Below are positions 17,395-26,251 of a stretch of DNA of 64,000 nucleotides, in pieces; position 1 is the stretch's first letter, and every line of letters starts with the position of its first letter. Source of the stretch: Solihabitans fulvus (GTDB lineage Bacteria; Actinomycetota; Actinomycetes; Mycobacteriales; Pseudonocardiaceae); NCBI RefSeq assembly GCF_008386585.1, contig NZ_VUOB01000005.1, positions 104,232-168,231 of the forward strand, in the 5' to 3' direction. Made by a program: the position numbers and the translations under genes. A model generated the notes under the pieces. The model ran no database searches and was not told where the DNA came from. It worked only from the letters and a program-made list of their open reading frames with translations.

Positions 17395-17609
17395 GGGCGG
17401 TGTTGGGGCGGCGCGATGCGGCGGGGCGCGGTCTGGGCCGGGAGGGACCCGTCGAAGGGTTGTGGGCGCGGCGCCAGGTGAAGGCTGGGCGTCCATGCGG
17501 CAACGGGATGCCCTGATCGCGCGGTGTGGGGGTGCTGTGGCCAGTACAGTCCGCGTACCCGCGCGGGAACGCGCTGGTCGGGCACTGGTTGGCGCGGAGG
17601 GCATGATCG

Positions 17610-18992
17610 ATGTCGAAGATCGCTGGGGTGGGTGCCAAGGCGGCCCCGGAGCTGCGGCGGGCGCGGTTGGGGTGGTACGCCTACGGGTGGGCGAGCCACA
17701 CGTTCGAGGCGACCGTGGTGACGGTGTTCATGAGCCGGTATCTGCCTGCGGTGGCGACCAACGCGGTCGGTGAGCACGGGCGGCTGCATGTGGCGGGCAT
17801 TCCGCTGGCGCCGGGTTCGCTGTTCACGTACGTGGTGTCGGCGTGCAGTGTGTTGATGTTGGTGATGTTGCCGGTGGTGGGGGCGATCGCGGACCGGACG
17901 GGCCGTAAGCGGCTGATGTTGCTGGGGTTCGGGTATGTGGGTGCGGCCAGCTGCGCGGCGATGTTGTTCGTGGGGCTGACCAGTTGGGTGTTGGGGTCGG
18001 TGCTGTTCGCGCTGGCGTACGTGTCCTACAGCTGCGGGAAGATCGTCTACAACTCGTTGTTGCCGGATCTGGCCAGCCCGGACGAGCGGGATCGGATCTC
18101 GTCGGTGGGGTGGGCTGCCGGTTATATCGGTGGCGGGGTGTTGTTGGCCTTGAACTTCGTGGCGTCGTTCCTGATCCACGACTCGGCGTTGTTGGCGCGG
18201 TTGTCGCTGTGCAGCGCCGGGGTGTGGTGGGCGGTGTTCATGCTGGTGCCGTTGCGGATCCTGCGTCACCTGCCGAAGGGGGCGGTGGAGCGGCGGCCGG
18301 TGTCGGGTTCGGTGTTGACCTCGGGGTTCCGGGAGTTGGGTGACACGCTGCGGGGGTTGCGGCGGTTCCCGTTGAGCCTGTTGTTCCTGGTGGCCTATCT
18401 CGTGTACTACGACGGCATCTCGACGGTGACGACGTTGTCCGCGGACTACGGGCAGAAGGAGTTGAAGCTGGGTGAGACGACGCTGTTGACGGCGATCCTG
18501 ATCGTGCAGTTCACCGCGTTCGGTGGGGCGTTGCTGTTGGGGCGGTTCGCGGACCGGTGGGGCGCGAAGCGGGTGATCGCGGTGAGCCTGGTGGTGTGGG
18601 TGGGGATCGTCGTGGCGGCGTACTTCCTCCAGGTGGGCAGCGCGTTGCAGTTCTTCGGGTTGGCGTTGGCGTTGTCGATCGTGATGGGTGGGACGCAGGC
18701 GCTGTCGCGGTCGTTGTTCTCGAGCATGATCCCGAAGGCGAAGGAGGCGGAGTACTTCAGCCTGTACGAGATCTCCAGTTCGGGGACGAGCGCGTTGGGT
18801 CCGTTGGTGTTCGGGTTGACGTTGCAGAACACGGGCAGCTATCGGTCGGCGATCTTCTCGCTGGTGGTGTTCTTCGTGGTGGGGTTGGCGTTGCTACTGA
18901 CGGTGAACGTCCGCAAGGCGATTCTCGCCGCGGGCAACACTCCCCCGGCGACCTTGGGCGGGGCCGCGACGGGCGCGGAGGCGTTGACGTAG
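17610..18992 (+). CDS. MFS transporter, UMF1 (Atg22-like) family
   Basis: The 460-residue protein has about 12 membrane segments and the signature of the UMF1/Atg22-like family: ARLGWYAYGWASHTFEATVVTVFMSRYLP at the start, GAIADRTGRKRLMLLGFGYVGA in the first half and GRFADRWGAKRVIAV in the second, with MGGTQALSRSLFSSMIP. Yeast Atg22 exports amino acids from the vacuole; bacterial members are uncharacterised transporters. It is followed after 11 bp by the thymidine kinase gene. Confidence 0.88.
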   Translation: MSKIAGVGAKAAPELRRARLGWYAYGWASHTFEATVVTVFMSRYLPAVATNAVGEHGRLHVAGIPLAPGSLFTYVVSACSVLMLVMLPVVGAIADRTGRKRLMLLGFGYVGAASCAAMLFVGLTSWVLGSVLFALAYVSYSCGKIVYNSLLPDLASPDERDRISSVGWAAGYIGGGVLLALNFVASFLIHDSALLARLSLCSAGVWWAVFMLVPLRILRHLPKGAVERRPVSGSVLTSGFRELGDTLRGLRRFPLSLLFLVAYLVYYDGISTVTTLSADYGQKELKLGETTLLTAILIVQFTAFGGALLLGRFADRWGAKRVIAVSLVVWVGIVVAAYFLQVGSALQFFGLALALSIVMGGTQALSRSLFSSMIPKAKEAEYFSLYEISSSGTSALGPLVFGLTLQNTGSYRSAIFSLVVFFVVGLALLLTVNVRKAILAAGNTPPATLGGAATGAEALT

Positions 18993-19003
18993 GGTCACCG
19001 GCC

Positions 19004-19774
19004 GTGGATGTTGCTGCGACCCTATCCCCTGATCCCACCGACGCGCTGTCGGCCGTGCCGGCGGCCGGTGCCCGCCGCGCGACGCCGGTGGTCGGGCACC
19101 TGCGGTTCTTCTACGGCCCGATGGACTGTGGGAAGTCCACGTTGGCGTTGCAGATCAATCACAACCACTCGCGGCAGGGCCGGCGTGGGTTGTTGCTGGT
19201 GCGGCACGACCGGTCGGGGAAGCCGACGATCACGAGCCGGATCGGGATCACGCGGACGGCGGTGGAGGTCGGCGACGGCGACGATCTGCGGCAGCTGGTG
19301 CGGGAGCAGTGGGCGTTGGGGCACCGGGTGGACTACCTGATCGTCGACGAGGCGCAGTTCCTGTCCTCGGCGCAGGTGGAGCAGCTGGCGGAGCTGGCCG
19401 ACGACGTGCAGGTCGACGTGTACTGCTTCGGGATCGCGACGGATTTCCGCAGCGAAATGTTTCCGGGGTCGCGGCGGTTGTTCGAGTTGGCCGACGAGCT
19501 CCAGGCGGTGCAGGTGGAGGTGTTGTGCTGGTGCGGCCTGCCGGGGCGGTTCAACGCGCGGGTGCGGGCCGGACGGGTGATGCGGGCCGGGGACACGGTG
19601 TTGGTGGCCGACACGGAGCAGTTCGAGCCCGCCGGCGATGGTGACGTAGCGCACCGACGCGCCGCCGAACACCCCGAAACTACGGTGCGTTACCAGGTGC
19701 TCTGTCGGCGTCACTTCAGATTGGGCGATTTGGGGCCAACTGTGCCACATAACGGTCAACTGAGTCTTACCTGA
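19004..19774 (+). CDS. tdk: Type II thymidine kinase
   Basis: The 256-residue protein has the P-loop FFYGPMDCGKSTLALQI, the DEAQF box (LIVDEAQFLSSAQVEQLAEL) and the zinc-binding pairs CWCG and CRRH of the type II (TK1-like) family. It phosphorylates thymidine to dTMP in the salvage pathway. The N-terminus carries about 30 extra residues before the core. The GTG at 19004 follows AGGG eight bases upstream and lies 11 bp after the transporter stop, suggesting co-transcription. Confidence 0.9.
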   Translation: MDVAATLSPDPTDALSAVPAAGARRATPVVGHLRFFYGPMDCGKSTLALQINHNHSRQGRRGLLLVRHDRSGKPTITSRIGITRTAVEVGDGDDLRQLVREQWALGHRVDYLIVDEAQFLSSAQVEQLAELADDVQVDVYCFGIATDFRSEMFPGSRRLFELADELQAVQVEVLCWCGLPGRFNARVRAGRVMRAGDTVLVADTEQFEPAGDGDVAHRRAAEHPETTVRYQVLCRRHFRLGDLGPTVPHNGQLSLT

Positions 19775-19929
19775 CCACACGCAACGCGACCTGGACTCCT
19801 CCGTTAGAGTGATGCGGTTGCACGACAGTCGGATAACGCGTCACGAAGCTCGCGCGATTGCATCCCTATGGTGGGAGCCTTCGTTGACACGTGAAAGACG
19901 TCACTGTCGGCAACCATGACCTCAAGACC

Positions 19930-19956
19930 GGGAACGAACGGACCAAGCCGTTCGTT
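19930..19956 (+). promoter_or_regulatory. SigR-type promoter candidate for rbpA
   Basis: GGGAAC at 19930-19935, an 18-bp spacer, then GTT at 19954-19956. This matches the consensus for the thiol-oxidative-stress sigma factor SigR (GGGAAT, N18, GTT) with one change. The GTT ends 57 bp upstream of the rbpA start. In Streptomyces coelicolor rbpA is known to be SigR-controlled, which supports the call. Confidence 0.6.
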
Positions 19957-20013
19957 GCACTCGGTAAGCACAACCTGGGCCCCGGCCCTGAGCCGAGCGA
20001 AAGGACAACCGCC

Positions 20014-20358
20014 ATGGCCGACCGCGTACTGCGTGGCAGCCGGCTCGGAGCAGTCAGCTACGAGACCGACCGCAATCACGATCTCGCCCCGCGCCGGTCG
20101 GTGCGGTTCGCCTGCCCCAAGGGGCACGACTTCGAGGTCCCCTTCTCCGACGATGCCGAGGTCCCTCCCACCTGGGAGTGCCGCCTTCACGGTACCGAGT
20201 CGAAGTTGATCGACGGAGCCGAGCCGGAGCAGAAGAAGGTGAAGCCGCCCCGCACGCACTGGGACATGCTGTTGGAGCGCCGCAGCATCCCGGAGCTGGA
20301 GGAGCTGCTCAACGAGCGGCTCGAGGAGCTGCGCGGGCGCCGGACGCGTTCCGCGTAA
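20014..20358 (+). CDS. rbpA: RNA polymerase-binding protein RbpA
   Basis: The 114-residue protein matches actinobacterial RbpA along its length: MADRVLRGSRLGAVSYETDRN at the start, the core SVRFACPKGHDFEVPFSDDAEVPPTWECRLHG, and the sigma-interacting C-terminal helix KPPRTHWDMLLERRSIPELEELLNERLE. It binds the beta subunit and the principal sigma factor and stabilises open complex formation; it also affects rifampicin tolerance. The ATG at 20014 has AAAGGAC upstream. It is followed by a strong terminator. Confidence 0.96.
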   Translation: MADRVLRGSRLGAVSYETDRNHDLAPRRSVRFACPKGHDFEVPFSDDAEVPPTWECRLHGTESKLIDGAEPEQKKVKPPRTHWDMLLERRSIPELEELLNERLEELRGRRTRSA

Positions 20359-20377
20359 CCGCACTGATCGGACAGAC

Positions 20378-20421
20378 CGACGAGGCCGCCCCCGGTACTG
20401 GAACCGGGGGCGGCCTCGTCG
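20378..20421 (+). terminator. Strong hairpin terminator after rbpA
   Basis: A perfect 19-bp stem (20378-20396 with 20403-20421; CGACGAGGCCGCCCCCGGT and its complement) closes on a 6-nt loop, 19 bp after the rbpA stop. No T-run follows. Confidence 0.85.
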
Positions 20422-20433
20422 CATGCACGGAGT

Positions 20434-20468
20434 CCCTTCGCCGCCGGCCCGAGGCCGGCGGCGAAGGG
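20434..20468 (-). terminator. Hairpin terminator after ppm1
   Basis: A perfect 16-bp stem (20434-20449 with 20453-20468; CCCTTCGCCGCCGGCC and its complement) with a CGA loop lies 5 bp beyond the ppm1 stop codon. With the rbpA hairpin it insulates two convergent genes. Confidence 0.8.
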
Positions 20469-20473
20469 GCGTC

Positions 20474-21265
20474 TCAGGCCCGGTTGGCGGGCTCGCGGCG
20501 CGGCGCGAGCAGGGCGAGCAGCTGGTCGCGGCGGCGGCGCAGGCCCCACTTGGTGACCCGCAGCAGCGCCTCGCGGACGATGTTGCCGCTCATCTTCGAC
20601 TCGCCGATGACGCGCTCGGTGAAGGTGATCGGGACCTCGGTCACGCGGAACCCGGCCTCGATGGTCCGCCACGCCAGGTCGATCTGGAAGCAGTAGCCCT
20701 GCGAGGCGACGCTGTCGAGCTTGATCCGCTCCAGCGGCTCGCGGCGGTAGGCGCGGAACCCGCCGGTGATGTCGTTGAGCTTCGCGCCCAACGCGATCTT
20801 GGAGTAGATGTTGCCGCCGCGCGAGAGCCACTCCCGGTGCTTGGGCCAGTTCACGACCTTCCCGCCGGGCACGTAGCGGGAGCCGAGCACGAGGTCGGCC
20901 TCGCGCAGCGCGGCCAGCAGCCTCGGCAGGTCCTCCGGCGCGTGCGAGCCGTCGGCGTCCATCTCGACCACGACGTCGTAGTCGCGCGCGAGCGCCCAGT
21001 GGAAGCCCGCGATGTAGGCGGCGCCAAGGCCCGCCTTCTCGGTGCGGTGCAGCACGTGGACCCGCTCGTCGGCCTCGGCCATCTCGTCGGCCAGCGCGCC
21101 GGTGCCGTCGGGGCTGCCGTCGTCGACGACCAGGGCGTGCGCCTGCGGCAGCGCGGCGTGCAGCCGCGCCACGATCGGTCCGAGGTTCTCCCGCTCGTTG
21201 TAGGTCGGGATCACCACCAGCACCGGCCCGAGCTCGTGTCGACCCTGCGCCTGCTGGTCCGTCAT
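20474..21265 (-). CDS. ppm1: Polyprenol monophosphomannose synthase (family 2 glycosyltransferase)
   Basis: The 263-residue protein is a GT2 dolichol-phosphate-mannose synthase type enzyme: [33 protein letters not shown], the DxD-like metal site [17 protein letters not shown], and [26 protein letters not shown]. It moves mannose from GDP-mannose to polyprenyl phosphate, feeding lipomannan synthesis and protein O-mannosylation. It lacks its own membrane domain. It lies 52 bp downstream of lnt; in mycobacteria the two activities are joined in one protein, which confirms the pairing. Confidence 0.93.
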   Translation of the reverse strand: MTDQQAQGRHELGPVLVVIPTYNERENLGPIVARLHAALPQAHALVVDDGSPDGTGALADEMAEADERVHVLHRTEKAGLGAAYIAGFHWALARDYDVVVEMDADGSHAPEDLPRLLAALREADLVLGSRYVPGGKVVNWPKHREWLSRGGNIYSKIALGAKLNDITGGFRAYRREPLERIKLDSVASQGYCFQIDLAWRTIEAGFRVTEVPITFTERVIGESKMSGNIVREALLRVTKWGLRRRRDQLLALLAPRREPANRA

Positions 21266-21317
21266 CCGTGTCCTCCTCGCCGGCGCGTGGGTGCGCGCCG
21301 GACGGTGTGCTCGTCGG

Positions 21318-22952
21318 TCAGTTCGTCGTGTCGGCCGCCGCGGCCGCGCCGGTGTCCGCGCGGTGCGCGCGGCGGAGCCGGACCCGGGTCGTGATGCCCG
21401 AGGCCAGCGCCAGCAGCCCGGCGGCGGTCATGAGCCATTCGGGCCAGCCGCCGAGCCGAGTGGCCAGCGTAGTGGTTGACCGCAGCGGCACTGTCTCGAC
21501 CAGCGCGTCGGGGGTGAACAGCGCTCCGCTGCGCTTGGTGACGGTGCCGTCCGGCGCGACGATGGCGCTGACGCCGCTGGTGGCGGCCACCACGACGGAG
21601 CGGCCGTGCTCGACGGCGCGTTCCCGGGACATGGCCAGCTGCTGGTAGGTCATCTCGGTGTGGCCGAAGGTGGCGTTGTTGGTGGGGATCGCCAGCAGCT
21701 GCGCGCCGTCGGTGATGGAGTCGCGGACCACCGAGTCGAACGCGACCTCGTAGCAGGTGGCGATGCCGACCTTGGCCCGTCCCATGGTGAACACCTCGGG
21801 GCTGGTGCCGGGGACGAACATGCCCGCGCGGTCCACCAGGGGCGTGAACAGGCGGAAGAAGGACCGCCACGGCATGGTCTCGCCGAAGGGCTGGAGCTGG
21901 CGTTTGACGTACTGCTGGAGCGGGCCGCGCTGGGGGTCCCACAGGATCGCGGTGTTGCGGGGCCGGTGGTCGTCGCCCACGACGACCGCGCCGACGGAGA
22001 TGGGCGCGCCGATGGTCTTGGCGGCCTGGTCGATGCGGGACCAGGCGTCGGGGTTGCGGTAGGGGTCGATGTCGGAGGAGTTCTCCGGCCAGATCACCAG
22101 GTCGGGTTGGGGTGCGCGGCCGTGGTGGACGTCCTCGGCCAGCTGCATGGTGCGGGCGACGTGGTTGTCCAGGACGGCGCGGCGCTGGGAGTTGAAGTCG
22201 AGGCCCTCGCGGGGCACGTTGCCCTGGATGGCGGCGACGACGACGGTGCCGGCGTTGGCGTCGGTGCCCACCAGGGGGATCGCGGCGACGCCGGCCAGCA
22301 GCGGCAGGACCGTCGCGAGCGCGGGGGCCAGCAGGGTGCGGGTGGCGCGTGGGGTGGTGCGGGCGGCGCGGACCAGGGCGGTGAGGCCGAAGCCGGTCAA
22401 CGCGACGGCGAACCCGATCAGCGGGGTGCCGCCGATGGCGGCCAGCGGCAGGTACAGGCCCTCGGGCTGGCCGAAGGCGATCTTGCCCCAGGGGAACCCG
22501 CCGAAGGGCACCGCCGAGCGCAGGGCCTCCCCCGCCACCCACAGCAGCGCCGCCCACAGCGGCCAGGCCCGCATGGTCGACACGAGCGAGATCGCGGCGG
22601 TGGTCAGGCCGATGAACAGCGCCTCGAACAGGCTCAGCGGGACCCAGCCGATCAGGCCGACGAACTCGCCGGTGAAGCGCAGCAGCGGGACGAGGAACCC
22701 GAGGCCGGCCAGGACGCCGTAGCCGAAGCCCGCCCTGGCGCGGCGGCCGTGCAGGACGGCGGCCAGCAGCGCGAAGCCCAGCGGCGCGAGCCACCACACC
22801 GTGCGCGGCGGGAAGCTCAGGTACAGCAGCGCGCCTGCCGCGACGGCCAGGGCCATCCTGGCGGGCACGGCGCCGCGGCGCCGCGATGCGGTTGGGGCGG
22901 GTGGGGTGTCGGGGGCGGCCGGCTGGTCCGGCGTCACGGCGGGTGCGACCAC
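21318..22952 (-). CDS. lnt: Apolipoprotein N-acyltransferase
   Basis: The 544-residue protein has an N-terminal half with about seven membrane segments ([20 protein letters not shown] onward; [10 protein letters not shown] is diagnostic) and a nitrilase-like catalytic domain (about 250-510). The triad is visible: Glu in [10 protein letters not shown], Lys in [13 protein letters not shown] and Cys in [11 protein letters not shown]. It N-acylates the lipidated cysteine of lipoproteins at the membrane. The N-terminal Pro/Ala-rich extension of about 35 residues depends on the chosen GTG start, which is uncertain; an ATG at the [13 protein letters not shown] position would be shorter. Confidence 0.92.
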   Translation of the reverse strand: MVAPAVTPDQPAAPDTPPAPTASRRRGAVPARMALAVAAGALLYLSFPPRTVWWLAPLGFALLAAVLHGRRARAGFGYGVLAGLGFLVPLLRFTGEFVGLIGWVPLSLFEALFIGLTTAAISLVSTMRAWPLWAALLWVAGEALRSAVPFGGFPWGKIAFGQPEGLYLPLAAIGGTPLIGFAVALTGFGLTALVRAARTTPRATRTLLAPALATVLPLLAGVAAIPLVGTDANAGTVVVAAIQGNVPREGLDFNSQRRAVLDNHVARTMQLAEDVHHGRAPQPDLVIWPENSSDIDPYRNPDAWSRIDQAAKTIGAPISVGAVVVGDDHRPRNTAILWDPQRGPLQQYVKRQLQPFGETMPWRSFFRLFTPLVDRAGMFVPGTSPEVFTMGRAKVGIATCYEVAFDSVVRDSITDGAQLLAIPTNNATFGHTEMTYQQLAMSRERAVEHGRSVVVAATSGVSAIVAPDGTVTKRSGALFTPDALVETVPLRSTTTLATRLGGWPEWLMTAAGLLALASGITTRVRLRRAHRADTGAAAAADTTN

Positions 22953-23014
22953 CCGATCAGCGTACGGGGCGGCCGGTGTGGAACTGGTATGCGCCGGCCG
23001 CCCGCTCCCCGGGT

Positions 23015-23953
23015 TCAGGCCTTGCCGGGCGGCGTGGCGGCCAGGCCCTCGATGGTCTCGCGCAGGGCGTCGGCTCGGGGGCTGGGGCGCAGGCCGAAGG
23101 TGGCGGTGGCGGCGGTGGAGTCGATGGTGAAGGGACGCCGGAACTGGTACTGGGTCTCGCGCAGCTCCTTGACCAGCGGGCTGGCCAGTCCGCCGAGCCA
23201 GAGCAGCGCGCCGGGCATGGTCGACAGGCGCGGCGCCGGGGCGCCGGCCAGGTCGGCGGCCTCGGTGGCGATCTCCCGGATGGAGCGGGCTGGGCCAGTG
23301 GGCACGTGCCAGACGCGGCCCCAGGCCCGGTCGTCTCCCGCCGCGGCGACGAGGGTGGCGGCGACGTCGCCGACGTAGGTCCAGCTGTGCGGGGCGTCCA
23401 GGTCGGCGGGGACGCTGGCGCGGCCGCCGGCGAGGACCTTGGGCAGGACAAGGGCGGTGAGCAGGGACTGGGTGCCGGCGCCGAGGTAGTCCGAGCCGCG
23501 GACCTCGGTGGCGCGGACGCGGCCGGCCTGGTGGGCGGCCAGCGCGTCGCGCCACATCTGGGCGCGGACCTCGCCCTTGGCGCCGTTGGGGCGCAGCGGG
23601 GTGTGTTCGGTGATGGGGCCGTCGACAGGGCCGTAGGGGTAGAGGTTGCTGGTGGTGGCCAGGACGGCGCCGGTGGCCTCGGCGGCGCGCAGGAGCGCGG
23701 CGGCCAGCGGGGGCCAGTCGGTCGGCCAGCGGTGGTAGGGCGGGTTGGCGCAGTTGTAGAGGGCGTCGGCGCCCTCGGTGTGGCGGGTCAGCGCGTCGGC
23801 GTCGGTGGCGTCGGCGGTGACGCGTTCGACGGCTGGGTGGTCGGGTCCGGTGCCCGAGCGGGTCAGGACGCGGACCTGGTCGCCCCTGTCGGCGAGGAGG
23901 CGGGCGGTGGCGGAGCCGACGGGGCCGGCGCCGACGATCACGTGCAGGGCCAT
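23015..23953 (-). CDS. NAD-dependent epimerase/dehydratase family protein
   Basis: The 312-residue protein is an atypical SDR: MALHVIVGAGPVGSATARLLADRG carries the nucleotide-binding loop, and SNLYPYGPVDGPITEHTP and TYVGDVAATLVAA follow the pattern of the family. The ATG at 23953 is used because GGAGG lies nine bases upstream; the TTG three codons earlier would overlap that site. It is divergent from a TetR gene with shared operators, so it is the likely repressor target. The substrate is unknown. Confidence 0.88.
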   Translation of the reverse strand: MALHVIVGAGPVGSATARLLADRGDQVRVLTRSGTGPDHPAVERVTADATDADALTRHTEGADALYNCANPPYHRWPTDWPPLAAALLRAAEATGAVLATTSNLYPYGPVDGPITEHTPLRPNGAKGEVRAQMWRDALAAHQAGRVRATEVRGSDYLGAGTQSLLTALVLPKVLAGGRASVPADLDAPHSWTYVGDVAATLVAAAGDDRAWGRVWHVPTGPARSIREIATEAADLAGAPAPRLSTMPGALLWLGGLASPLVKELRETQYQFRRPFTIDSTAATATFGLRPSPRADALRETIEGLAATPPGKA

Positions 23954-23986
23954 CAGGAACAACCTCCGAGTGCGGTGATTCGGCGC

Positions 23987-24055
23987 GAGAACGGTGTTCT
24001 CCGGTGCTGCACAGAGCTTGACTCACGGCGCGCGCCAAGTCAAGAACAGCGTTCT
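23987..24055. promoter_or_regulatory. Two TetR-type operator palindromes in divergent promoter
   Basis: GAGAAC, GGT, GTTCTC at 23987-24001 is a perfect inverted repeat. AGAAC, AGC, GTTCT at 24043-24055 is a second copy with one outer mismatch. Their centres are 55 bp apart, about five helical turns, between the epimerase gene (start 23953) and the TetR gene (start 24098). The second lies close to the tetR start. They are very probably the operators of this regulator. Confidence 0.7.
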
Positions 24056-24097
24056 CGCTTCGTGTCGCCAGTCTCGCTTGTGTGCGATAATCCCAGC

Positions 24098-24829
24098 ATG
24101 ACAGCGCCATCGATCCGGGCCAGGGTACGGGCGGAGCTGACCGAGGAGATCAAGGCCGTCGCCCGTCGCCACCTCGCCGCCGACGGCGCGAACCTGTCGC
24201 TGCGCGCCGTGGCCAGGGACCTCGGCATGGTGCCCTCGGCGCTGTACCGGTACTTCCCCAGCCGCGACGCGCTGCTCACCGCGCTGATCACCAGCGCCTA
24301 CGACGACATGGGCGCGGCCGTGGAGGCGGCGGAGGCCGCCGTGCCGCGCGCGGACCCGCGCGGCCGGTGGCTGGCGGTCTGCGGGGCCGCGCGGACCTGG
24401 GCGCTGGAGCACCCGGCCGAGTACGCGCTGATCTACGGCAGCCCGGTGCCCGGTTACGCCGCGCCGCAGGACACGGTCGGCCCGGCCTCGCGGGTCATCG
24501 TGGCGGTGGTCGCGGTGCTGTTCGACGGCGCGGCGGCCGGCCACCTCGCGCAGGGCCCGGCCACGCCGATGCCGCCCGCGCTGCTGGCGGACCTGCGGGA
24601 GCTGATGGGCAAGTGGCCGGGTCCAGAACCGCTGCCGAGGGAATGGGCGGCGGTGCCGGCCGAGGCGGTGCTCGCGGTCGCGATGACGCTGTGGACGCAG
24701 CTGTTCGGCCTGATCAGCTTCGAGGTGTTCGGCCGGCTGGAGGCGATGCTCGCGGCGCGGCAGGAGTACTTCGACCACCAGGTCGAGGTGATGGCCGACT
24801 TCGCAGGCCTCGCCCCGACGGATCGGTAG
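24098..24829 (+). CDS. TetR-family transcriptional regulator
   Basis: The 243-residue protein has an N-terminal TetR helix-turn-helix (about 15-60): IKAVARRHLAADGANLSLRAVARDLGMVPSALYRYFPSRDALLTALI. The C-terminal ligand domain has the WHG/TetR_C-like pattern seen in many Streptomyces regulators (ARTWALEHPAEYALIYGSPVPGY and LWTQLFGLISFEVFG). It probably represses the divergent epimerase gene and itself. The ligand is unknown. Confidence 0.92.
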   Translation: MTAPSIRARVRAELTEEIKAVARRHLAADGANLSLRAVARDLGMVPSALYRYFPSRDALLTALITSAYDDMGAAVEAAEAAVPRADPRGRWLAVCGAARTWALEHPAEYALIYGSPVPGYAAPQDTVGPASRVIVAVVAVLFDGAAAGHLAQGPATPMPPALLADLRELMGKWPGPEPLPREWAAVPAEAVLAVAMTLWTQLFGLISFEVFGRLEAMLAARQEYFDHQVEVMADFAGLAPTDR

Positions 24830-25058
24830 CGCCACCGACGCGCTGGACAACAACGGCACCAGCGGCGACGACCCGCTCTACAAGCCCGGCGTCGGCCGCT
24901 TGGCGCTGGCCGACGCCCGCGCCCACTTCGGCCTCACACCGGCCGGATCCCCGCGCTGCGCCGCACGTTCCTCGAGGACCTCCACACCTACCTGGGCGCC
25001 GCGCCGGCCGAGCAGGCCCGGTCGGCGCGGCGCGACCGGATCGCGGGGCGCCCGCGCC
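24830..25058 (+). pseudogene. Possible frameshifted gene remnant
   Basis: Just after the TetR stop, the + strand frame reads ALDNNGTSGDDPLYKPGV, then RLALADARAHFGL, and near 24943 sensible sequence moves to another frame ([39 protein letters not shown]). No start codon fits, and the two parts together look like the C-terminal end of a protein broken by a frameshift. I cannot name the family. It ends at the stop of the convergent kal gene. Confidence 0.4.
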
Positions 25059-25457
25059 TCAGCCTGCCGCGATGGGCACCACCACGGTGCCCGTGGCGCG
25101 GGTGATCACCACTGGTGGGTCCAGCACGTCGGCCGCCGAGGGCCCCCGGTCGGTCGCCGCCCGGCACACCACCCGCGCCTCGAACTCGACGCGCCGGGAC
25201 CGGTTGCCGATGCGCACCAGCGTCGCGGTGGCCTCCACCACGTCACCGGCGTGCAGCGGCGACACGAACTCCACCGACTCGTAGCCCGCGAACAGGCCCT
25301 CATCGCCGTCGGTGCGCACACACAGCTCCGTGGCGACGTCCCCGAACAGCCCAAGGCTGTACGCGCCGTCGACCAGGTTGCCGCCGTAGTGGGCGTGCGC
25401 GTAGGGCACGTACCTGCGGTGGGTCACCGCGAAACCCTCGACCAATGCCCCCGTCAT
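25059..25457 (-). CDS. kal: 3-aminobutyryl-CoA ammonia-lyase
   Basis: The 132-residue hotdog-fold protein matches Kal of the lysine fermentation pathway: [30 protein letters not shown], then [31 protein letters not shown]. Kal removes ammonia from 3-aminobutyryl-CoA to give crotonyl-CoA. It is the last gene of the kdd-kamDE-kal chain and its start overlaps the kamE stop by 4 nt (ATGA). Acyl-CoA thioesterase-like hotdog proteins look similar; the neighbours make Kal the better call. Confidence 0.85.
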   Translation of the reverse strand: MTGALVEGFAVTHRRYVPYAHAHYGGNLVDGAYSLGLFGDVATELCVRTDGDEGLFAGYESVEFVSPLHAGDVVEATATLVRIGNRSRRVEFEARVVCRAATDRGPSAADVLDPPVVITRATGTVVVPIAAG

Positions 25458-26251
25458 ACCGTCGCTCCTCGCTTCGTCCGCACCGCGTGCACCAGATAAC
25501 TCGCCACCTCGCCGGGAGTAGTGCCCCGGCTGAACACCCGGTCCACCCCCAGCTCGCCCGCCATCAGCGGGTCGAACCGGGGACCGCCCGCGATCAGCAG
25601 CGGACGCCGGTCTCCCATCGCCTCGCGGAACGCCGCCGACATCTCCTGCGTGTTGAGGATGTGCGCGTCGCGCTGGGTCACCACCTGCGAGATCAGCACC
25701 GCGTCGGCCTTGTCCGCGCGGGCCTGCCGCACCAGCTCCGGCACCGACACCTGCGCCCCGAGGTTCACCACCCGCAGCTCCCGGTAGTACTCAAGGCCCT
25801 TCTCGCCGGCGAAGCCCTTGATGTTGAGGATCGCGTCGATGCCCACGGTGTGCGCGTCGGTGCCGATGCACGCGCCGACCACCACGAGCTTGCGGCGCAA
25901 CAGCTTCTTCACGTCCGCGTTGACCTCCGACGGCGTGAGCAGCGGGAACTCGCGCTCCACCACCCGCACGGTGTCCAGGTCAACCAGGTGCGACACCGAG
26001 CCGTAGACCACGAAGAAGGTGAAGTCCGCGCCGATGGGATGGGAGTGCACCACCATCGCGGGATCCATGCCCATCTTGTTGGCCAACTGCTGCGCGGCGC
26101 CGTCGGCGCGCGGGCCGTGCGGCACGGGCAGCGTGAACGACAGCTGCGCCATGCCGTCGCCGGTGGTGTCGCCGTAGGGCCGCACGTACCGCTTCGCGCC
26201 GGGCCCGTCCGGCGTGCCCGCTTCGGCCTGCGCGCCCATGGTGTCGGTCAT
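25454..26251 (-). CDS. kamE: Beta-lysine 5,6-aminomutase, small (B12-binding) subunit
   Basis: The 265-residue protein has the N-terminal dimerisation part ([23 protein letters not shown]) and a cobalamin-binding Rossmann domain with the DxHxxG motif ([12 protein letters not shown]), whose histidine ligates cobalt. A lysine 11 residues after that histidine (ILNIKG) falls where the PLP-binding Lys144 of the clostridial enzyme sits relative to His133. With KamD it moves the terminal amino group of beta-lysine to carbon 5, giving 3,5-diaminohexanoate, with PLP and adenosylcobalamin. It overlaps kamD and kal by 4 nt each. Confidence 0.93.
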   Translation of the reverse strand: MTDTMGAQAEAGTPDGPGAKRYVRPYGDTTGDGMAQLSFTLPVPHGPRADGAAQQLANKMGMDPAMVVHSHPIGADFTFFVVYGSVSHLVDLDTVRVVEREFPLLTPSEVNADVKKLLRRKLVVVGACIGTDAHTVGIDAILNIKGFAGEKGLEYYRELRVVNLGAQVSVPELVRQARADKADAVLISQVVTQRDAHILNTQEMSAAFREAMGDRRPLLIAGGPRFDPLMAGELGVDRVFSRGTTPGEVASYLVHAVRTKRGATV

